Below are positions 60,401-64,000 of a stretch of DNA of 64,000 nucleotides, piece after piece. The position numbers and the translations under genes were made by a program. The notes below the pieces were generated by a model. That model was not told where the DNA came from and ran no database searches. It saw nothing but the letters and a program-made list of their open reading frames with translations. The DNA is from Unio delphinus (taxonomy: Eukaryota > Mollusca > Bivalvia > Unionida > Unionidae), in the NCBI GenBank assembly GCA_029339505.1, contig JAQISU010001239.1:3343501-3407500 (forward strand), read 5' to 3'. Numbering within the stretch: position 1 is the first letter of the stretch; each line of letters opens with the position of its first letter.

Positions 60401-61920
60401 TACTATCACGTCTATTTTAAATTTGTATGTTTGATATGTAGCTTTGGTTTACGCAGTATAATGCACATATTGCTATTCTTGTCTGCAACTTAGCATGGGA
60501 TTTATATTAGTAGTATAAAGCTACATTTTTAAGAAATGTTTAATACAGTAGGATTCTTAATGAGCAGAGTTAGGTTTTACTTCTGAACTCATTTTATAAT
60601 TATTGCTGTGTATAATGTCATTATGGTATTATGCCTGTGTCATGTATAGTACACGGTGTTGGATATGTTTTCAGCTGTCCAGTGTTGTCCGATGTCTGGA
60701 GTGTCCAGAGCGTGTATAGCTGTGTAGAGTCATCTGGAGTGTCCAGAGGGTTTGGAGCGTCTAGGGTGTCTAGAGTGACAAAAGCATTCAAAGTTATCAG
60801 AGTGTTCAGGGTTGATATGGTGCAAGCTGTAAAGCCAACCACAGGAATTAACTGTAGCTGCTGCAAAGCTGAACCCATCGTATCTTTCTGGACTGTAAAG
60901 ATAATTTGTATATCTGTCCCTTTTTGTTTGCATAAATTCACTGCCTTAGTGAATTCATTTTACTACACGAGTAAAAATCCACATTGTTTACTAGCTGAGT
61001 AAACTATATCCATCTTTTCATTGTGTAATCACTGTGAATCATTCACTCCTTGACTTTGTATTTTGTAAAGTAATTTATTTGTATTTTTCAATATTACGTA
61101 TGTGCGTTCTTATGTTAATTTATCCATTATTTGGATTATATATGCATGCACATATTCATAATTAATTGCTCACTGAAGCCATGCATTCTTAAACCTTGTA
61201 TTTATATCATCGTCAAAAGTGTTCGGTTGTGAATCCAGAAATCCCACCCGGTTATCTTGTTACAACTTGTAAGCAGCTAACAATGTAATGCAGCACAAAT
61301 TTATACTATGCTGAATAATTAAATGGATAAATTTTTGTTGACATGTCACATGATCTTGCTGGAGTAGTGTCTAAAACCTGTACCAATATTAATGTAGATC
61401 CCTGGAGCATAAAATATGTGTGAGTGACCTAGTTCTTACTGCAGTTTGTAGTCCCTTTACATGGAGACTCTAATATCAAGTTGTACAACATATTTGAGAA
61501 AATAAGCTAACAAAAGTATTAATGCAAGTCAATTGAGTGTGAAATGTAGGTCAGAGATTTAGTTGTGACTTAAATGTGAAGCAGTTTTCATGACACATCT
61601 GCATATCAAGTTACAATACTGGCATACTAAGCAACCTTTTTGGATTTAAACGGTGCAATACATGTATGGACAGATGAGCAGATGGATGGGCAAAATTCTC
61701 TCAAAACCTCAGGACTTAAAATATAATTCACTCTGAAACTTAACCACAAAGCTTTTGATGGGTGTACTTACTCTCCTAAGGTTCCCTTCAGTTTCATCTT
61801 TAGAAAGTTGAACAAGGGATGTGCATCACTGCCATTTACATTAACTTTGCTGAACAGGTCTGGGCCAGTTCCAAATTTACTTGTGACAAATTCCTTTATT
61901 TTATCTTCAGGCCAAGGCTC
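52010..61920 (-). CDS. Glutathione peroxidase, GPx4-type, three 3' exons (partial)
   Basis: Exons, 5' to 3' on the minus strand: 61920-61772 (49 codons plus 2 bases), 55569-55485, 52042-52010. Acceptors TTTTTCTAG, TTTATTGCAG and TTTTACAG; donors GTAAGT. Phases 0, 2, 0 match. The protein piece starts [20 protein letters not shown], continues [20 protein letters not shown], then the conserved catalytic-Trp segment [20 protein letters not shown], and ends [10 protein letters not shown]. The GPx family reduces hydroperoxides with glutathione; DAHPL, WNFTKFL and the short C-terminus fit the GPx4-like monomeric class. The Sec or Cys, the Gln and the start codon lie in exons beyond the right edge. 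The introns are 6.2 kb and 3.4 kb and full of repeats. Confidence 0.88.
53860..55240. repeat. Degenerate about 150-bp tandem repeat in the last GPx intron
   Basis: Five or more units around GCAAGATCACCTCATTTATA, TGCATGAATCTTGCTCATTA, TCAAACTCATCTGAGATC, TTGATGATATAAGCC and CCAAATTTGATCAAAATCAG, with GTGGTAACAAGCTCAACCAA at the join. It is interrupted by the inverted-repeat element at 54071-54700. Confidence 0.7.
54069..54702. mobile_element. Non-autonomous DNA transposon (MITE) inside the tandem array
   Basis: Ends ACACATTAACACTTGGA (54071-54087) and CCAGGGGTTAATGTGT (54685-54700) are inverted copies with two mismatches. TA flanks both sides, as for Tc1/mariner-type elements; an alternative cut at the internal TTAA would fit piggyBac. 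Joining the flanks at TA restores a repeat unit of near-normal length, which supports TA. No coding capacity; contains a 28-A run (54463-54490). Confidence 0.65.
55771..56884. repeat. 32-bp satellite array with higher-order structure
   Basis: About 35 copies of a 32-bp unit, CAGACTAATCTCATAAGGAC plus AGTACAATATAT. Variants CACAAGG and CATAAGG alternate for most of the array, giving a 64-bp dimer. A four-base slot (ATAT, TGAT, CGAT) and the variant CAGG recur at 192-bp spacing (CGAT at 56181 and 56373; CAGG at 56313 and 56505). It lies in the intron between the first two GPx exons seen here. Confidence 0.93.
57220..58200 (-). pseudogene. LINE fragment (CR1/Jockey-like), endonuclease-RT linker and RT start
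   Basis: On the minus strand, in order: [20 protein letters not shown] sequence (about 58190-58130), [14 protein letters not shown] and [12 protein letters not shown] (about 58050-57950), then [20 protein letters not shown] and [10 protein letters not shown] (about 57530-57440), then [13 protein letters not shown] (about 57420-57385). These match the linker after the endonuclease (TIRPNDKPW, RKRDRA) and RT blocks 1-2 (GPDxI, LFNxSL, PxxWK). Many stops. Confidence 0.6.
58683..58730. repeat. Twin small hairpins in tandem
   Basis: ACTCCCATATGATGATGGGAGT (22 bp; arms ACTCCCAT/ATGGGAGT) at 58683-58704 is repeated with one change at 58709-58730, joined by TCAC. Confidence 0.8.
58809..59125 (+). 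mobile_element. SINE family 1, full length, with target duplication
   Basis: Box A region GGTCTATTGGTTAGTGC, box B GGTTTGATCCC, complete body and tail CGTTAAAAATCCTAATCAAA. A 12-bp direct repeat TAATCTTTTAGA / TAATCCTTTAGA (one mismatch) flanks it at 58797-58808 and 59126-59137. Confidence 0.87.
59138..60670. other. Intron interior (GPx), nothing recognised
   Basis: AT-rich, no coding or mobile element signature seen. Confidence 0.4.
60675..60815. repeat. Short degenerate repeat (about 10-20 bp unit)
   Basis: Recurring GTGTCCAGAG / GTGTCTAGAG units. They leave open frames on both strands with Thr-Leu or Val-Ser repeats that are not proteins. Confidence 0.55.
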
Positions 61921-62109
61921 CTAGAAAAAGAAAAAGAAGACACGGTCACAGATCATGACTGTTTCTCCACAGTGACCGACACAAAATGCAAACAGATGTA
62001 TTGAATAATGTACAGACAGATATATTGATTCGCATTTGTCATCCACCTCTAGAAAGACCACCTGCATTATAAGGCCACTTTCCTGCTGTAGTAGGGGTGG
62101 CCTTATAAG

Positions 62110-62372
62110 ACGGGGACTACTGTATCATGATTACAATGTTTGTGTCATGAGTACAATGCCTGTACCATGAGTACAATGTACCATGACTACAATGCCTGTA
62201 CAGTGAGTACAATGCCTGTACCATGAGTACAATTTATGGACCATGAGTACAATGTACCATGACTACAATGCCTGTACAGTGAGTACAATGCCTGTACCAT
62301 AATTACAATTTATGGACCATGAGTACAATGTACCAAGACTATAATGCCTGTACAGTGAGTACAATGCCTGTA
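62110..62372. repeat. Minisatellite beside the second hAT element
   Basis: Units GTACAATGCCTGTACCATGA with shorter variants (GTACAATGTACCATGACT) repeat with a higher-order period near 90 bases. The hAT end begins a few bases after its last unit. Confidence 0.8.
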
Positions 62373-62375
62373 CAG

Positions 62376-64000
62376 CAGGGGTCTCAAACTCAAATTATCC
62401 GGGGGCCGCAGGAGGTAGAGTTTGGGTGACACTGGGCCGCATCGAGTATTGCACAAAAAAGCGATTACAAGTTCAATAAAGTACAACTGTTACAATCTGC
62501 TCAACCTTTATTAATAACAAATAAAAACATTAAGGGTTCTCAAGAACATAGGCGTCATTTACTTCCTCCTATTCCTTGTTGCCAGAGACCTGGCAGCGCT
62601 TCTTCTTACACAGCTGAGCAGCATTTGGCTTGAGTGAGGAAGCAACTGAGACCTCAGTGTAGCTTAAATATGTTCATCAGTAAGTTTGGCCCTGAACTTT
62701 GACTTGTTAAAGTTGATATTGGAAAAGAGCTTTTCACACAGATAGGTACTCCCAAAAAGGAACATGATCCGCTTGAACAACCTGGAAATCTCAGGGAAAG
62801 TGGAGATCAATTCTCTCATAAATTGTCCAAGCTTGTATGTTTTTCCATTCACCTCCCTAAACTTAGCCTTGAGTTCAGAATTGCACTGATGATCAATCAG
62901 CTCCATTTGAAGCGCGGGGGTGGGGGGCATCTTCCACATTGAAGGAGAAAGGGTCAGCAAAAATTTGAAAAGTGGCTCTGTGTGTTTTGAAGTCTGCAAA
63001 CCTGTGATCAAATTCTTCCTGTAGCTTTGCAATGGCATCATTATACTTACTAATGAATGGTGTGCCCGAGTCCATGAGTATTTTGCATGTTGGGAAATGG
63101 CAGAGGTTTCTCTGAGAAAGCTGGGCTTTCCATAACACAAGTTTTGTGCAGAATGCCCTAACATTGTCATAGGCAACACTGACAAGCTGCCCCTGGCCTT
63201 GTAACTTCTTGTTGAGTACATTCAGCTCCTGTGTAATGTCAACAAGAAAAACCAAGTCCATGAGCCATTTGGGATTACTTAGTACAAGAACAACCACCCC
63301 ATCCTTCTCCATGAAGGCTTTGATTTCTGCTCTCAACTCAAAAAACGTTTTCAAGACGTTTCCCCTACTAAGCCAACGTACCTCGGTGAAGTAGATAACA
63401 TCCTCATATGCTGACTCTATTTCCTTTAAAAAGGCGCTGAACTGCTATGGCTTCAAGCTACTGGATCTGATATGGTTGATGCATTTCACAACGTCAGACA
63501 TCACATTGTCAAACTTCAGACAATTGCTGCAAAGGGCCTGCTGATGGATAATGCAGTGTAGAGCAAAGCCTTCTTCCACACCCTCCAATTCCAGTTTTCT
63601 TTGAACATGTGCCACAAGTTCATTTATTTTCCCTGTCATTGATGGCGCTCCGTCGGTTGTTATTCCTGCAAAAAGTTTCCACAGTAAACCGGCATCCACA
63701 GTGGTATCATACAGCTGGCGGAATATCTCATGAGCAGTGGTCTGGCCATGCATTGGAATCACTTTGAGCAACTCCTCCATCACTTCAAAATTATCATCAA
63801 CACCACGGACATATATTGCGAGCTGTGCAGTGTCAGTAACGTCTGTGCTCTCATCAAGAGCGACTGAGTATGCTTGGAAATGTTTACCTTTCTAACAAAG
63901 TTGATCATAAATGTTACCTGACAGCTCAGAAATGCGCTTTGCCACTGTGTTGGCTGAAAGGTTGATGTTGCTAAACCGACCCTTCTTTTCCGGACAGACT
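62376..64000 (-). mobile_element. Second hAT element, truncated by the window edge
   Basis: The terminal sequence CAGGGGTCTCAAACTC is the classic end of a hAT-Charlie-type element, followed by GGGGGCCGCA and GGGCCGC subterminal motifs. The other end is outside the window, so no target duplication can be checked. Confidence 0.8.
62664..64000 (-). pseudogene. hAT transposase (GTF2IRD2/ZBED-like), multiply disabled
   Basis: The frame from the right edge reads VCPEKKGRFSNINLSANTVA, then a TAG at 63892-63894, then SVALDESTDVTDTAQLAIYV, GITTDGAPSMTGKINELV and HCIIHQQALCSNC, a second TAG at about 63449, RWLSRGNVLKTFFELRAEIK, and, after a frameshift in a G/C homopolymer near 62922, LQMELIDHQCNSELKAKF and the C-terminal dimerisation block FLFGSTYLCEKLFSNINF. 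Same superfamily as the element at 15.7 kb but a different lineage. At least three lesions mean it is inactive. Confidence 0.85.

Noticed and set aside
60631..61002. 123-residue ORF and its antisense partner
   Set aside because: Both read through the short GTGTCCAGAG repeat; low complexity, no domain.

Overview
The window is nuclear DNA of an animal, most likely a marine mollusc and probably a bivalve. It is AT-rich and gene-poor, its genes have GT-AG introns, and it is packed with microsatellites, minisatellites, tRNA-derived SINEs and decayed transposons. The mollusc assignment is an inference from the style of the SINEs and other repeats; no search was run. The first six bases are an EcoRI site, so this may be the end of a cloned insert.

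Three cellular genes can be modelled. (1) A six-exon minus-strand gene at 4365-10913 encodes an unrecognised 954-residue protein with a PP1-docking-like RVxF motif near the N-terminus and a Gln/Asn-rich C-terminal third. All five introns join in phase, and intron 1 carries a decayed copy of part of exon 4. (2) A two-exon plus-strand gene at 40507-43689 encodes a nucleoredoxin-like 2 (NXNL2) thioredoxin-fold protein with WCPPC and unusual charged ends. (3) The last three exons of a GPx4-type glutathione peroxidase lie on the minus strand at 52010-61920; the exon with the catalytic Sec/Cys lies beyond the window. A single exon at 21393-21825 (minus) encodes the N-terminal half of an integrase-type transposon or domesticated gene.

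The rest is mobile and repetitive DNA. Positions 1-3.6 kb and 26.2-27.5 kb hold parts of Polinton-like (virus-related) elements: two intact overlapping ORFs at the left edge, then a frameshifted helicase and a packaging ATPase with a degenerate Walker A and a stop. 11-20 kb holds SINEs, a segmental duplication with THAP-like remnants, and a complete hAT transposon (15691-17977) with an 8-bp target duplication and one in-frame stop. 23.7-26.1 kb is a Gypsy wreck. 29.3-35 kb is a nested cluster: a solo LTR, then an endonuclease/RT non-LTR element split by an inverted solo LTR of the same family, then an LTR-leader fragment. At 35.85 kb sits a 76-bp palindrome with a 9-bp direct repeat on each side. 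39-56.9 kb is dominated by tandem arrays, including a 32-bp satellite with 64-bp and 192-bp higher-order structure inside a GPx intron. A second, pseudogenised hAT element runs off the right edge.
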